Source: Acidobacteriota bacterium
Lineage (GTDB): Bacteria > Actinomycetota > Thermoleophilia > Gaiellales > Gaiellaceae
Direction of reading: 5' to 3'
DNA length: 56,815 bases
Assembly: GCA_028876365.1 (NCBI GenBank)
Contig: JAGWRZ010000130.1
Location: 1 to 56,815 of the forward strand
Positions 42,396-51,267 of the stretch are shown in pieces. The notes under the pieces are model-generated. The model ran no database searches. It saw only the letters and a program-made list of their open reading frames with translations, and was not told the DNA's origin. Position numbers and translations under genes: made by a program. Within the stretch, counting starts at the first letter, position 1. Each line of letters starts with the position of its first letter.

Positions 42396-43415
42396 GTGCG
42401 GGTGAAGGGAGCGGCGTCGGTCGTGGTGGTCGCATACGGCTCGAGCCCGGGCCTCCTCGCGTGCGTTGCGTCGGTTTGGGCGGACGAGCCGGAATGGGAG
42501 GTCATCGTCGTCGACAACGGCGCCGACCCGCGCGAGATCGAGGCCGTCGAGGGGGCGGGCCGCGCGGCGATCGTGCGTCCGCTGCGCAACCTCGGGTTCG
42601 GAGGCGGCTGCAACATCGGCGCGGCAGTCGCACGGCACCAGCGGATCGTCTTCCTCAATCCCGACACGATCGTGCCGCCGGGGTCGTTGGCGCGTCTCGT
42701 CGAGCCGCTCGACGACGCCGGCATCGGCATCGTCACCGGGTGCCTGCGCCTCAACGACCGGCCGGACGTTCTGCACGCGGCCGGGACCGCGGTGCACGTC
42801 AGCGGCCTCGGATGGTCGTCGGGATACGGCGCGCCGCCGCCCGCGCCGAGCGGGCTCGTCGAGGTCGCAGCTCCATGTGGAGCGGCGATGGCGGTTCGCT
42901 CGGACACGCTCCGTGAGCTCGGCGGCTTTCACGACGAGCTCTTCCTCTACCTCGAGGATGTCGAGCTCGGCTGGCGCGCCCGCATGGCCGGAACTCGTGT
43001 CGTCTGCAGTATCGGCGCGAGCTTCTACCACGACTACGACTTCGAGCGCCACACGACGAAGCGCTACTTCCTCGAGCGCAACCGTCTCGCGTTTGTCGCG
43101 ATCTGCTATTCGGCGCGCACCCTCCTTCTGCTCGCACCGCTGTTCGTTGCAACCGAGATCGCGATGCTCGCCCTCGCGGCGCGGCAGGGCTGGCTCCGAG
43201 ACAAGCTCGCCGGGTGGGCATGGTGCGTGCGCAACCGCCATACGCTGCTTCGGCGGCGTCGTGAGACACAGCTCCGCCGGACCGTCCGCGACCGCGAGCT
43301 CGCCGGGATGCTCACCGCGGTCGTCGACCCTGCGATGCTCGAGGTTCCCCGCGCGATGCGGATCGTCAATCCTCTCATGAGCGCGTACTGGACCCTGGTG
43401 CGGTGCGCCCTCTGA
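42396..43415 (+). CDS. Family 2 glycosyltransferase (rhamnosyltransferase-like)
   Basis: The 339-aa GT-A enzyme has SVVVVAYGSSPG, VIVVDNGADP, LRNLGFGGGCNIGAA, FLNPDTIVPP and the acceptor-side LYLEDVELGWRARMAG. This pattern fits the WbbL/GT2 group that adds one sugar to a lipid-linked chain. A C-terminal hydrophobic stretch (about residues 230-260) may anchor it. GTG 42396 or 42402 are both possible and no clear Shine-Dalgarno is seen. It overlaps the flippase start by 13 bp. Confidence 0.88.
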   Translation: MRVKGAASVVVVAYGSSPGLLACVASVWADEPEWEVIVVDNGADPREIEAVEGAGRAAIVRPLRNLGFGGGCNIGAAVARHQRIVFLNPDTIVPPGSLARLVEPLDDAGIGIVTGCLRLNDRPDVLHAAGTAVHVSGLGWSSGYGAPPPAPSGLVEVAAPCGAAMAVRSDTLRELGGFHDELFLYLEDVELGWRARMAGTRVVCSIGASFYHDYDFERHTTKRYFLERNRLAFVAICYSARTLLLLAPLFVATEIAMLALAARQGWLRDKLAGWAWCVRNRHTLLRRRRETQLRRTVRDRELAGMLTAVVDPAMLEVPRAMRIVNPLMSAYWTLVRCAL

Positions 43416-44848
43416 CCTCTTCGCACTCGCGGACGATCGCCAGGAACACCGTGTTCCAGTCGATCGGGCACGTCGCCAGTCTCGGCGTCGCGGTCGCCTC
43501 GGCCGCGCTCGTGACACGCTATCTCGGCGTCCGCGCATACGGGACCTTCAGCCTCATCGCCGTCGTCGTCGTCGTCCCCGTGACGGTGCTGAACGGAAGC
43601 CTCGACACCCTCGCCGTCCGGCATCTCTCGGCCGGCGAGGCCAGTCCGGCCTTCTTCCGCAACGTCCTCGCGCTGAAGATCGCGCTCGCGACCTCCTTCG
43701 CGGTGGCCGTCACGGCCATCGCCGCCGTGACTCTTGCCGGCGCGACTCGTCTCGCGGTCGCGCTGCTCGGAATCTCTGTCGTGGCGTCCGGCATCCAGGG
43801 GACCTTGCTCACGGTCGAGCAGGCGCGCATGCACTTCCGCCTCCCGGTGCTCGTCGACGTCGGCGGCCGCGCGCTCACGCTCGTCGCCGTCGGTGTGCTC
43901 ATGCTCGCGCTGCGCCCCGCCGATGCGTCGATGCGCGTCGCGCTCGTCGTGGCGGCGGGCGCCGTGGCGGCGCTCTTCTGGCTTGCCGCGACGCTCGCAC
44001 TACGGCGCGGCCGCGTCTCCCTCCGCCTGAGCCATGACGGCGACGTGTGGCGCGCCCTCCTGCGGTCGAGCGTCCCGCTCGCCCTGCTCGCGGGACTCGG
44101 CCTCGTCAACTATCGCCTCGATATCGTCCTGCTCGGCGGCCTGGCAGGCGCCCGAGACGTCGGTATCTATGCGGTGGCGACGCGATTCGTCGACTCTGTG
44201 CTCCCGCTCGCTGCATTCTTCGTCGCCGCCGCCTTTCCCATCCTCTCCGCCGGTGCGTCCTTGCCGCGGGCGGATCGTCAGCGCCGCGCCCGCCGTGCGT
44301 CGGAGTTCCTCCTGCTCGCGTCGCTGCCAATTGCGGTCGGTGGATGCGTGTTCGCGCCGGCTCTTGTCCACCTCGTCGCCGGTCCGGCCTATGCCGACGC
44401 CGTTCTGCCCCTCCGCCTCCTGCTCGCCTCCGTCCCGTTCAGCTACCTGAGCACCTTCCTCGTCTTCATGCTCGTGGCCGCGGACGAGCAGCGACGGGTC
44501 GTGCCGCTCTTGCTGGCCAGCATCGGCCTCAATCTCGTGCTGAACGTCGCCCTCATCCCGGGCTACGGCTACGACGGTCCCGCGGTGGCGACGCTCGCGA
44601 GCGAGGTCGCCGGCGCGGCGGCGCTGATCGTGATCGTCCGCCGCACGCTCGGCGTGCAGCCCCTCGCCATCGCTCTCCTCAAGAGCCCCGCTGCAGCCGC
44701 GGCGATGCTCGCGACCGCGATCGTCGCCCAGCCGCTCGGCGTCGTCCCCGCGGCAGTCGCGTCGCTCGCCGTCTATGCCGCATTCGTCCTGTCGCTTCGC
44801 GTCGTCCGGCCCGTTGACCTCGAGCTCTTCGTCGAGAGGGCCGCATGA
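43403..44848 (+). CDS. Polysaccharide flippase (Wzx/MATE-like)
   Basis: The 481-aa protein is strongly hydrophobic with 12-14 TMs. The N-terminal NTVFQSIGHVASLGVAVASAALVTRYLGVRAYG and the mid-protein YRLDIVLLGGLAGARDVGIYAVATRFVD are typical of O-antigen/teichuronic flippases. It would move lipid-linked oligosaccharide units outward. It is coupled by overlaps to the glycosyltransferases on both sides, so it is the core transporter of this polysaccharide cluster. No polymerase (Wzy) is obvious nearby. Confidence 0.9.
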   Translation: MRPLTSSHSRTIARNTVFQSIGHVASLGVAVASAALVTRYLGVRAYGTFSLIAVVVVVPVTVLNGSLDTLAVRHLSAGEASPAFFRNVLALKIALATSFAVAVTAIAAVTLAGATRLAVALLGISVVASGIQGTLLTVEQARMHFRLPVLVDVGGRALTLVAVGVLMLALRPADASMRVALVVAAGAVAALFWLAATLALRRGRVSLRLSHDGDVWRALLRSSVPLALLAGLGLVNYRLDIVLLGGLAGARDVGIYAVATRFVDSVLPLAAFFVAAAFPILSAGASLPRADRQRRARRASEFLLLASLPIAVGGCVFAPALVHLVAGPAYADAVLPLRLLLASVPFSYLSTFLVFMLVAADEQRRVVPLLLASIGLNLVLNVALIPGYGYDGPAVATLASEVAGAAALIVIVRRTLGVQPLAIALLKSPAAAAAMLATAIVAQPLGVVPAAVASLAVYAAFVLSLRVVRPVDLELFVERAA

Positions 44849-47046
44849 CGCGCGTCGCCGTCGTCGTCGTGAACAAGAACGCCGGTGCCCATCTCGCGCG
44901 TGTCCTCGACTGCCTCGAGCTGCAGTCGGTGAGGCCGCACCGCGTCATCGTTGTCGACAACGCGAGCGACGACGGCTCGCTCGACGGGCTCGATGCTCGT
45001 TTCCCGCAGGTCGAGTTCATCCGTTCGGAGGACAACCTCGGGTTCGCTGCCGCGAACAACCTCGCCGTCCGAATCGCCGACGACTGCGAGCTCGTCGCGC
45101 TGCTCAACCCCGACGCGTTCCCGCGGCAGGACTGGCTCGAGACGCTGATCGCCGCAGCGGCGGAACACCCCACGTATGCCGCGTTCGGGAGCACGCTGCT
45201 CCTCGCCGCCGACCCGGACACGTCGGACGGGACCGGCGACGACTACCACGTCAGCGGGCTCGCCTGGCGCCGTGACCAGGGAAAGTCCGCAGCGCCCGGC
45301 CGCGACGGCGGAGAGGTGTTCTCCGTTTGCGCCGCCGCCGCCCTCTACCGCCGCGACGCATTCCTCTCCGTCGCCGGCTTCGACGAGAGCTTCTTCTGTT
45401 ACTACGAGGACACCGACCTCGCCTTCCGTCTTCGCCTCGCGGGGCACCGCTGCCTCTACGTCCCCGAGGCGGTCGTCCTCCACGTCGGCTCGGCGACATC
45501 GGGCCTCCTCAGCCCGTTCACCATCTACCACTCCGCGCGCAATCAGCTGTGGACGTACGTGAAGAACATGCCCGGATGGCTCCTGTGGATCTACCTCCCG
45601 CAGCACCTGCTCGTCTCCGTGCTGACGACGCTCGCGTACGCGCTGCGCGGGCGGGGAAGCGCCGCGTTCGCCGGGCGCCGCGACGGGCTGCTCGGGCTCC
45701 CGCGCGTGCTGCGCGAGCGCCGGCGGATCCAAGCTGCCCGGCAGGCGTCGACCGGAGAGCTGCGCGCCGCCATGTCGCGCGGCCTCGACGGCTACGTGGT
45801 CGCATTCGGGAGCCGGGTGCGCGAGTGGCGCCGCGAGTCGGCCGGACGGGACCACCAACCGCACCTCGACCACCTCGACGGGCTGCGCGGCCTCGCCGCG
45901 CTGTTCGTCGTCCTCCACCACACCTGGCTGACCGTGTGGCCGAGCGTCTATGCGACGCCGTCGTCTGCGGTAGGAAGCGCGACGCGGTTCCTCGCCTTCG
46001 GCCACTTCGCCGTCGTCGTCTTCATCGTCCTCTCCGGGTTCTGCCTCTCGCTGCCGATCGCACGCTCGGGCCGGCTCGAGGGCGGCGCATGGGGTTTCTT
46101 CCGCCGCCGCGCCAGGCGCCTCCTGCCGCCGTACTACGCGTCGTTTGCGCTGTCTCTGCTTCTCATCTGGACGCTGATCGGACGACGTACGGGAACGCAT
46201 TGGGACGTCTCCGTGCCGGTCGACTGGCGCGGCTACACCGGGAATGGGCTGTTGCTCGGAGACATGCTCGGCGGCGGCCAGATCAATCATGTGTGGTGGT
46301 CGGTCGCCCTCGAGTGGCAGATCTATCTCGCATTCCCTGTGCTCGTCGGATGCTGGCTTGTCTTCGGAGCGGCCGCCGCGGGCCTGGTCGGCTTCGCGCT
46401 CGCCGCGGGCGGCTGGCTCCTCGTCACCCTGGTGCCCGCCGTCGGCCCGTTCCAGCTCGCCGGCTCGATGCCGTGGTTCCTCGCGCTCTTCACGTTCGGA
46501 GTGCTCGCGGCCGCCATCGTGGGGAGCGGTACGCCGGTGACGCGGAAGCTGTGGGAGTGGGACCGCTGGCACGCGGTCGCGGCCATCCTCGCCGTGGGCG
46601 TCTTCGCCATCTGCGTGGTGGCCGGCCGGAGCGCCGTCTTCGCACACCTGCCGCCGATGGATCTGGCGGTCGGCGCCGCGACCGCCTGCGCGATCCTCGC
46701 CAGCTGTCGTGCCGATGGGCGCCTTCGTCGGGTGCTGGGCTGGCGGCCGGTCGTCCTCGTCGGCGGGTTCTCGTACAGCCTCTACCTCATCCATGCGCCG
46801 CTGCTGCAGGTCCTTTGGCAGTACGACGTGCAGCCGTTCGGCCTCGACCGCGTGGGGACATTCCTCCTGCTCGCGCTCGTCGGGGTGCCGTTCGTCGTCG
46901 GCGTGTCCTATCTGTTCTTCCTCGCGTTCGAGCGGCCGTTCCTCAGCCGGGCGCATCGGGCACGGCTCGGTCTCGACGACGCTTCGGGCCACCCTGCCCG
47001 GTCGGGGTATGTCCTCGCTCAAGCCGATGCGGGCTCCCGCCGATGA
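44845..47046 (+). CDS. Glycosyltransferase 2 fused to acyltransferase 3
   Basis: The protein has 733 aa. Residues 1-290 are a GT2 domain (VVVVNKNAGAH, IVVDNASDDGSLDGL, NLGFAAANNLA, YYEDTDLAFRLRLAG). Residues about 340-715 are a multi-TM acyltransferase-3 domain (LDGLRGLAALFVVLHHTW, with the active His) ending in FSYSLYLIHAPLLQ. One enzyme would add a sugar and acylate it, or its neighbour, on the growing glycan. The two domains are usually separate genes. The ATG overlaps the flippase stop by 4 bp. Confidence 0.9.
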   Translation: MTRVAVVVVNKNAGAHLARVLDCLELQSVRPHRVIVVDNASDDGSLDGLDARFPQVEFIRSEDNLGFAAANNLAVRIADDCELVALLNPDAFPRQDWLETLIAAAAEHPTYAAFGSTLLLAADPDTSDGTGDDYHVSGLAWRRDQGKSAAPGRDGGEVFSVCAAAALYRRDAFLSVAGFDESFFCYYEDTDLAFRLRLAGHRCLYVPEAVVLHVGSATSGLLSPFTIYHSARNQLWTYVKNMPGWLLWIYLPQHLLVSVLTTLAYALRGRGSAAFAGRRDGLLGLPRVLRERRRIQAARQASTGELRAAMSRGLDGYVVAFGSRVREWRRESAGRDHQPHLDHLDGLRGLAALFVVLHHTWLTVWPSVYATPSSAVGSATRFLAFGHFAVVVFIVLSGFCLSLPIARSGRLEGGAWGFFRRRARRLLPPYYASFALSLLLIWTLIGRRTGTHWDVSVPVDWRGYTGNGLLLGDMLGGGQINHVWWSVALEWQIYLAFPVLVGCWLVFGAAAAGLVGFALAAGGWLLVTLVPAVGPFQLAGSMPWFLALFTFGVLAAAIVGSGTPVTRKLWEWDRWHAVAAILAVGVFAICVVAGRSAVFAHLPPMDLAVGAATACAILASCRADGRLRRVLGWRPVVLVGGFSYSLYLIHAPLLQVLWQYDVQPFGLDRVGTFLLLALVGVPFVVGVSYLFFLAFERPFLSRAHRARLGLDDASGHPARSGYVLAQADAGSRR

Positions 47047-47056
47047 AGGGATCCTG

Positions 47057-47893
47057 ATGGTCGTCACGCGGCTCGCCAAAGGCCCCCACCTGGCTCCCGC
47101 AGGACGCGTCTCGTGCATCGTTCCGGCGCACAACGAGGAAGCGACGATCGGCGAGGTCCTCGACAGGCTCTCCACTCTCGACCTGGATCTCCAGATCATC
47201 GTCGTCGACGACGGCTCCACCGACCGGACGGCCGAGATCGCGGACGATTTCGCGAGCTGGCATCCCAGAACACTCGTCGTCCGCCAGCCGCGGTCGGGCA
47301 AGGGAGCTGCGATTCGCGCGGCGATCCCGGCCGTAACCGGCGAGATCGTCGTCGTCCAGGACGCCGACATGGAATACGACCCGGTCGACGTGCCGGCGCT
47401 GATCGAGCCCATCCAGCGCGGGGTCGCCGACGTCGTGTACGGCTCCCGCTTCGCCGGTGGCCGACCGCAGCGTGTGCATCGCTACTGGCACCGGCTCGCC
47501 AACCGTCTTCTCAGCCTCTTCACATGCGTTCTCTTCAACGCGACGTTCAGCGACATCGAGACGGGCTACAAGGCGATCCGGGCCGACATCTTCCACACGC
47601 TGGATCTCCGCCGTTCCGGCTTCTCCATCGAGATCGAGTTCACCGCGAAGGTGTGCAAGCGCAAGCTCCGCATCTACGAGATCCCCATCTCCTACTACGG
47701 ACGCACGTATGACGAAGGCAAGAAGATCACGTGGAAGGACGGCGTCATCGCCGTCGCTGTGCTGCTCGCCGAGCGCCTGAGCCGGACGAAAGCCTCGCCG
47801 CTTGCTGTCGAGCCCTCTGCCCCGAAGATCCTCTTCGAGCCGGTTGCGAGCGGAGTCGCGCACGCGGGCGCGTCGGCCGGCCGCGGCGTCTGA
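47057..47893 (+). CDS. Polyprenyl-phosphate glycosyltransferase (DPM1/GtrB-like GT2)
   Basis: The 278-aa enzyme has CIVPAHNEEATIGEVLD, VVDDGSTDRTAEI, GKGAAIRAAI, VVQDADMEYDP and the dolichol-phosphate-mannose-synthase-type SDIETGYKAIRADIF with IPISYYGRTYDEGKKI. It would charge polyprenyl phosphate with a sugar, the donor type needed by the GT-C enzyme encoded at 40205-42334. ATG 47057 with GAAGGG upstream is chosen; the track ORF extends spuriously. It is the last gene of the operon; the 194-bp gap to the tRNA shows nothing else. Confidence 0.9.
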   Translation: MVVTRLAKGPHLAPAGRVSCIVPAHNEEATIGEVLDRLSTLDLDLQIIVVDDGSTDRTAEIADDFASWHPRTLVVRQPRSGKGAAIRAAIPAVTGEIVVVQDADMEYDPVDVPALIEPIQRGVADVVYGSRFAGGRPQRVHRYWHRLANRLLSLFTCVLFNATFSDIETGYKAIRADIFHTLDLRRSGFSIEIEFTAKVCKRKLRIYEIPISYYGRTYDEGKKITWKDGVIAVAVLLAERLSRTKASPLAVEPSAPKILFEPVASGVAHAGASAGRGV

Positions 47894-48087
47894 CCTGACG
47901 CGTCGTCGTTTGCAGCTGCGGTGAGGCTTTTCGCCGGCGTGTCGAGCGCGGGCGCGTTGCGTCGCGTTCGCGATGGGAAGCGGCGATCCGCCCGGCGCCG
48001 CCGTTCGCCGTTACGCCGGTCGCGGCCTTGTCCACGCTGCCAACTCGCCTTCGATTCCAAGAACGGGCGAAGACGAGGTGGAAAGAA

Positions 48088-48161
48088 CGGGAGCGACGGG
48101 ACTCGAACCCGCGACCTCCGGCGTGACAGGCCGGCGTTCTAACCAGCTGAACTACGCCCCC
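48088..48161 (-). tRNA. tRNA-Asp (anticodon GTC)
   Basis: The minus strand reads GGGGGCGTAGTTCAGCTGGT, then the anticodon arm CCGGCCTGTCACGCCGG, then GGTTCGAGTCCC and acceptor CGCTCCC with discriminator G, giving 74 nt. The cloverleaf folds fully, and G73 with anticodon GTC identifies aspartate. CCA is not encoded. Confidence 0.95.
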
Positions 48162-48216
48162 GGGGACGGCGCATTGTAGCCGCGGCCCGTCCAACCCGTC
48201 CGCAAGACTGGGGCGG

Positions 48217-49368
48217 GTGAAACCGAACGTCGTCGACTGGGTCGCGCTCGGGGTCGTGGCGCTCGCCGCGCTCGGCGGGATGCGGCGCGGTCTCGCCGTC
48301 ACCACGCTGTCGCTGGGCGGGCTCGTCGCCGGCGCGTTCGCGGGGTCGCGCATCGCCCCGCACTTGCTGAGCGGCGGGTCGCGCTCGGCGTGGACGCCGC
48401 TCGCCGGCCTCGTCGGCGCCGTGCTCGGCGCACTCGTCCTCCAGACGCTCGCCGGGATCGTCGGCTCGACGCTGCGCGGGGGCCTGCGCCTGACGCCGCT
48501 CCGGTTCATCGACTCGGCGGGCGGGCTCGTCGTCGGTGCGGTGAGCGGCGTCGTCCTCGTGTGGGTGCTGAGCGCGACGCTTCTCCTCGTTCCGGGCCAG
48601 CTGTCGCTCCGCCGCGACGTGCAGCGCTCGGCGATCGTCCGTCGGCTCGACCAGGCGGTGCCGCCGCGGCGGCTGCTGGGCCTTCTCGCCCGTATCGATC
48701 CGTTCCCGTCGATCGCGGGCCCGACGCCACCGGCGGCGGCGCCGCTGCGCTCGATCGCAGGCGACGCCGCCGTCAAGCACGCCGCGCAGGACGTCGTGCG
48801 CGTGCTCGGGACCGCCTGCGGCGTCGGCATCGAGGGGACGGGCTGGTTCGCCTCCCCGGACCTCGTCGTCACCGCCGCGCACGTCGTCGCCGGCGAGCGC
48901 GACACCGGCATCCAGATCCCCGGGCTCGCGGGCATCGTCGCCGTCGACGTCGTCGCCTTCAACGCGCACGACGACGTCGCCGTCCTGCGCACGCGGGGTG
49001 TGCGCACGGGCTTTGCGCTGCCGCTCGTCGACCCGCGGCCGGGGACGCCGGTCGCGATCGTCGGCTACCCGGAGAACGGGCCGCTCCAGGGCACGCCGAG
49101 CCGCATCGGTCGAACCCAGGTCGCGCTGGCGCAGGACGCGTACGGGAACGGCCCCGTCTCGCGGACGATCACCGCCGTGGGCGGCGACGTCCGGCACGGC
49201 GACTCGGGCGCGCCCGCGATCGACACGAAGGGCGCCGTCGAGTCGACGATCTTCGCGGCGCGCCTCGGCGCGCCCGGGGGCTACGGCGTCCCGGCCTCGG
49301 TCGTGCGCCGCGTGCTCGACTCCGCCGGCACCGCATCGGTGTCGACGGGATCGTGCGCCTCCGGCTGA
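48217..49368 (+). CDS. Membrane-anchored trypsin-like serine protease (MarP-like, CvpA + S1)
   Basis: The protein has 383 aa. Residues 1-165 form a four-TM CvpA/colicin-V-type region. The periplasmic protease domain follows with the triad His in VVTAAHVVAG, Asp in HDDVAVLR and Ser in RHGDSGAPAID. The architecture equals the actinobacterial MarP protease that protects against acid and oxidative stress. The GTG start is at 48217. The 3' end overlaps the convergent methyltransferase/MTHFR gene by 88 bp. Confidence 0.92.
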   Translation: MKPNVVDWVALGVVALAALGGMRRGLAVTTLSLGGLVAGAFAGSRIAPHLLSGGSRSAWTPLAGLVGAVLGALVLQTLAGIVGSTLRGGLRLTPLRFIDSAGGLVVGAVSGVVLVWVLSATLLLVPGQLSLRRDVQRSAIVRRLDQAVPPRRLLGLLARIDPFPSIAGPTPPAAAPLRSIAGDAAVKHAAQDVVRVLGTACGVGIEGTGWFASPDLVVTAAHVVAGERDTGIQIPGLAGIVAVDVVAFNAHDDVAVLRTRGVRTGFALPLVDPRPGTPVAIVGYPENGPLQGTPSRIGRTQVALAQDAYGNGPVSRTITAVGGDVRHGDSGAPAIDTKGAVESTIFAARLGAPGGYGVPASVVRRVLDSAGTASVSTGSCASG

Positions 49369-51146
49369 AGCTCCGGCAGGAAGTCGACGACGTTCATCGG
49401 CGCGCGAAACGGCGCCATCACGTACACGCCGTCCGCGACCTCGCGCGCGGCCGCGATCAGCTCGAGCCCGAGCTCGCCGCCGACTGCACGGGCATTGGCG
49501 CCGGCACGGCGGTAGCGCTCCTGAACGTGCTCCGGCACTACCATGCCCGGCGTCTCGTTGTGCACACGAACGAGCGTCTCGATCGTCCGGATCGGCCAGA
49601 CCCCGACGAGGATCGGGACGGGCCAGCCGCCGATGCGGTCGCGGAATGCGGCGAGCGGCTCGAGGTCGAAGAGGATCTGCGTCATCGCGAAGCGCGCACC
49701 GGCGGCGACCTTGCGATGGAAGCGGTCGGCCTCGAGGCCGAGGTCGTCCGCAGTCGGGTTCACCGCGACGCCGGGGAAGAACGACGTCGGCGCGTCGATC
49801 GCGCGCCCGTGCCAGTCCTCGCCGCGGTTCAGCTTGGCCACGAGCTCGACGAGCCCGATCGCGTCGACGTCGTACACCGTGTGCTTGCCCGGATAGTCGC
49901 CCGACTCGGGCGGGTCGCCCGTGACGGCGAGGACGTTTCTCACGCCCTCCGCGTGCGCGCCGAGGAGGATCGACTCCAGCCCGGTGAGCGTCATGTCGCG
50001 CGGCGTCAGGTGCGGGATCGTCTCGACTCCGGTGAAGCGCTCGATCGCGACCGACGCCATGATCCCGCTCATCCGGGCGCGTGCGCGCGGGTTGTCGTTG
50101 ACGTCGACGAACTGCGCCTTCCCCGTGTCGCGCACCGCCCGCGCGGTCTCGATCAACGCCTCCGGGTTTGCGCCCAGCGGCGGGTCGAGCTGGACGGAGA
50201 CGACGAAGGTCCCGTCCTCGAGCATGCGCTGGAGCTCGGTGCGCTCGGTCGTGGCGGAGGGACGTGTGGCCTGCGAGCGCTCGCGCACGAGCAGCGGGCT
50301 CGCCGGTGCGAGGTTCTCGTCGATCGCGGAGCGGATCGCGGCGATCTGAGCCGGCGTCGTTCCGCAGCAGCCGCCGATGATGCCGGCGCCGAGAGCGCGC
50401 GCCTGCGCGGCGAACGCGCCGAAATAGGCGGGCGTCGCATGCGGGAAGACGATCCGCTGACCGGACATGCTCGCGAGGCCGACGTTCGGGAGCGCGGCGA
50501 GCACGTCCCCGCCACCCTGCATGTCGCCGAGCGCGCGCAGAGCGGCGGTGGGTCCGGCGCCGTGGTTCGCGCCGAACGCGGCGAGCCGGAGCGCCCGCAG
50601 CCGCTCGCCCGCCTCGTGCGCCGAGACGCCTGCGATCGTCTCGCCCTGCGCGTCGAACGACAAGAGGGCGACGACCGGGAGGCTCGAGACCCCCCTGATC
50701 GAGGCGACCGCCGCCTCGAGGTCGTCGAGGTCGAAGAACGTCTCGACCATGAACAGATCGACGCCGCGGCCCTCGAGGACGGCCGCCTGCTCGGCGTAGC
50801 CCCCGCCGGAGTCGGGCCCGATCGAGCCGGCGATGAACACGTCGCGCCCCGCGACCTCGCGCGCCTCGCGCGCGAGCCGGACCCCCGCGGCGTTGATCGC
50901 CTCCAGGTCGTCCTCGAGGAACGCCTCCGCGAGCTTGGGACGGTTCGCGCCGAACGTGTTCGTCTCGACGAGCTCGGCGCCGGCGCGGATGTAGCCGAGG
51001 TGGACGTCGACGACCGCTTCCGGAGCCCGCAGGTTCGCCTCCTCGGGGCAGCGAAGCCGAGGCACGGCGCTCGCGATGAGCGCGCCCATGCCTCCGTCGG
51101 CGACGATCGGCGGCCCCGCGGCCAGCCGTTCGAGAAACCGGGACAT
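49281..51146 (-). CDS. Bifunctional homocysteine S-methyltransferase/methylenetetrahydrofolate reductase
   Basis: The protein has 621 aa. The N-terminal half (residues 1-290) is a zinc methyltransferase with VADGGMGALIAS, TNTFGANRPKL and the Zn pair in GGCCGTTPAQ. The C-terminal half (from about 305) is a MTHFR TIM barrel (VSVQLDPPLGANP, NVLAVTGDPPESGDYPG). This YitJ-like fusion makes and uses methyl-THF for methionine synthesis. It links to the SAM-riboswitch system at 5.6 kb only by pathway, since no riboswitch precedes it. Confidence 0.93.
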   Translation of the reverse strand: MSRFLERLAAGPPIVADGGMGALIASAVPRLRCPEEANLRAPEAVVDVHLGYIRAGAELVETNTFGANRPKLAEAFLEDDLEAINAAGVRLAREAREVAGRDVFIAGSIGPDSGGGYAEQAAVLEGRGVDLFMVETFFDLDDLEAAVASIRGVSSLPVVALLSFDAQGETIAGVSAHEAGERLRALRLAAFGANHGAGPTAALRALGDMQGGGDVLAALPNVGLASMSGQRIVFPHATPAYFGAFAAQARALGAGIIGGCCGTTPAQIAAIRSAIDENLAPASPLLVRERSQATRPSATTERTELQRMLEDGTFVVSVQLDPPLGANPEALIETARAVRDTGKAQFVDVNDNPRARARMSGIMASVAIERFTGVETIPHLTPRDMTLTGLESILLGAHAEGVRNVLAVTGDPPESGDYPGKHTVYDVDAIGLVELVAKLNRGEDWHGRAIDAPTSFFPGVAVNPTADDLGLEADRFHRKVAAGARFAMTQILFDLEPLAAFRDRIGGWPVPILVGVWPIRTIETLVRVHNETPGMVVPEHVQERYRRAGANARAVGGELGLELIAAAREVADGVYVMAPFRAPMNVVDFLPELQPEAHDPVDTDAVPAESSTRRTTEAGTP

Positions 51147-51236
51147 CTCGCCCTAAAGCTACCCCGGCCCGCTGCCGATAGCCCTCGAGGACTCCTCCCG
51201 GGGACTGACGGCAATCATCTCTGCGGCAGGGGGTCA

Positions 51237-51262
51237 CGAAGCGGCGCTCAGGCGCCGCTTCG
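51237..51262 (-). terminator. Stem-loop terminator after the cyclase/AAA/TPR gene
   Basis: CGAAGCGGCGC-TCAG-GCGCCGCTTCG is a perfect 11-bp stem with tetraloop, 5 bp beyond the stop at 51268. No T-tract follows on the minus strand. Confidence 0.6.
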
Positions 51263-51267
51263 CGTCT

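Noticed and set aside
47921-48142. 73-aa ORF upstream of and across the tRNA-Asp
   Set aside because: Its C-terminal half is the reverse complement of the tRNA, giving the well-known spurious 'DGTRTRDLRRDRPAF' peptide.
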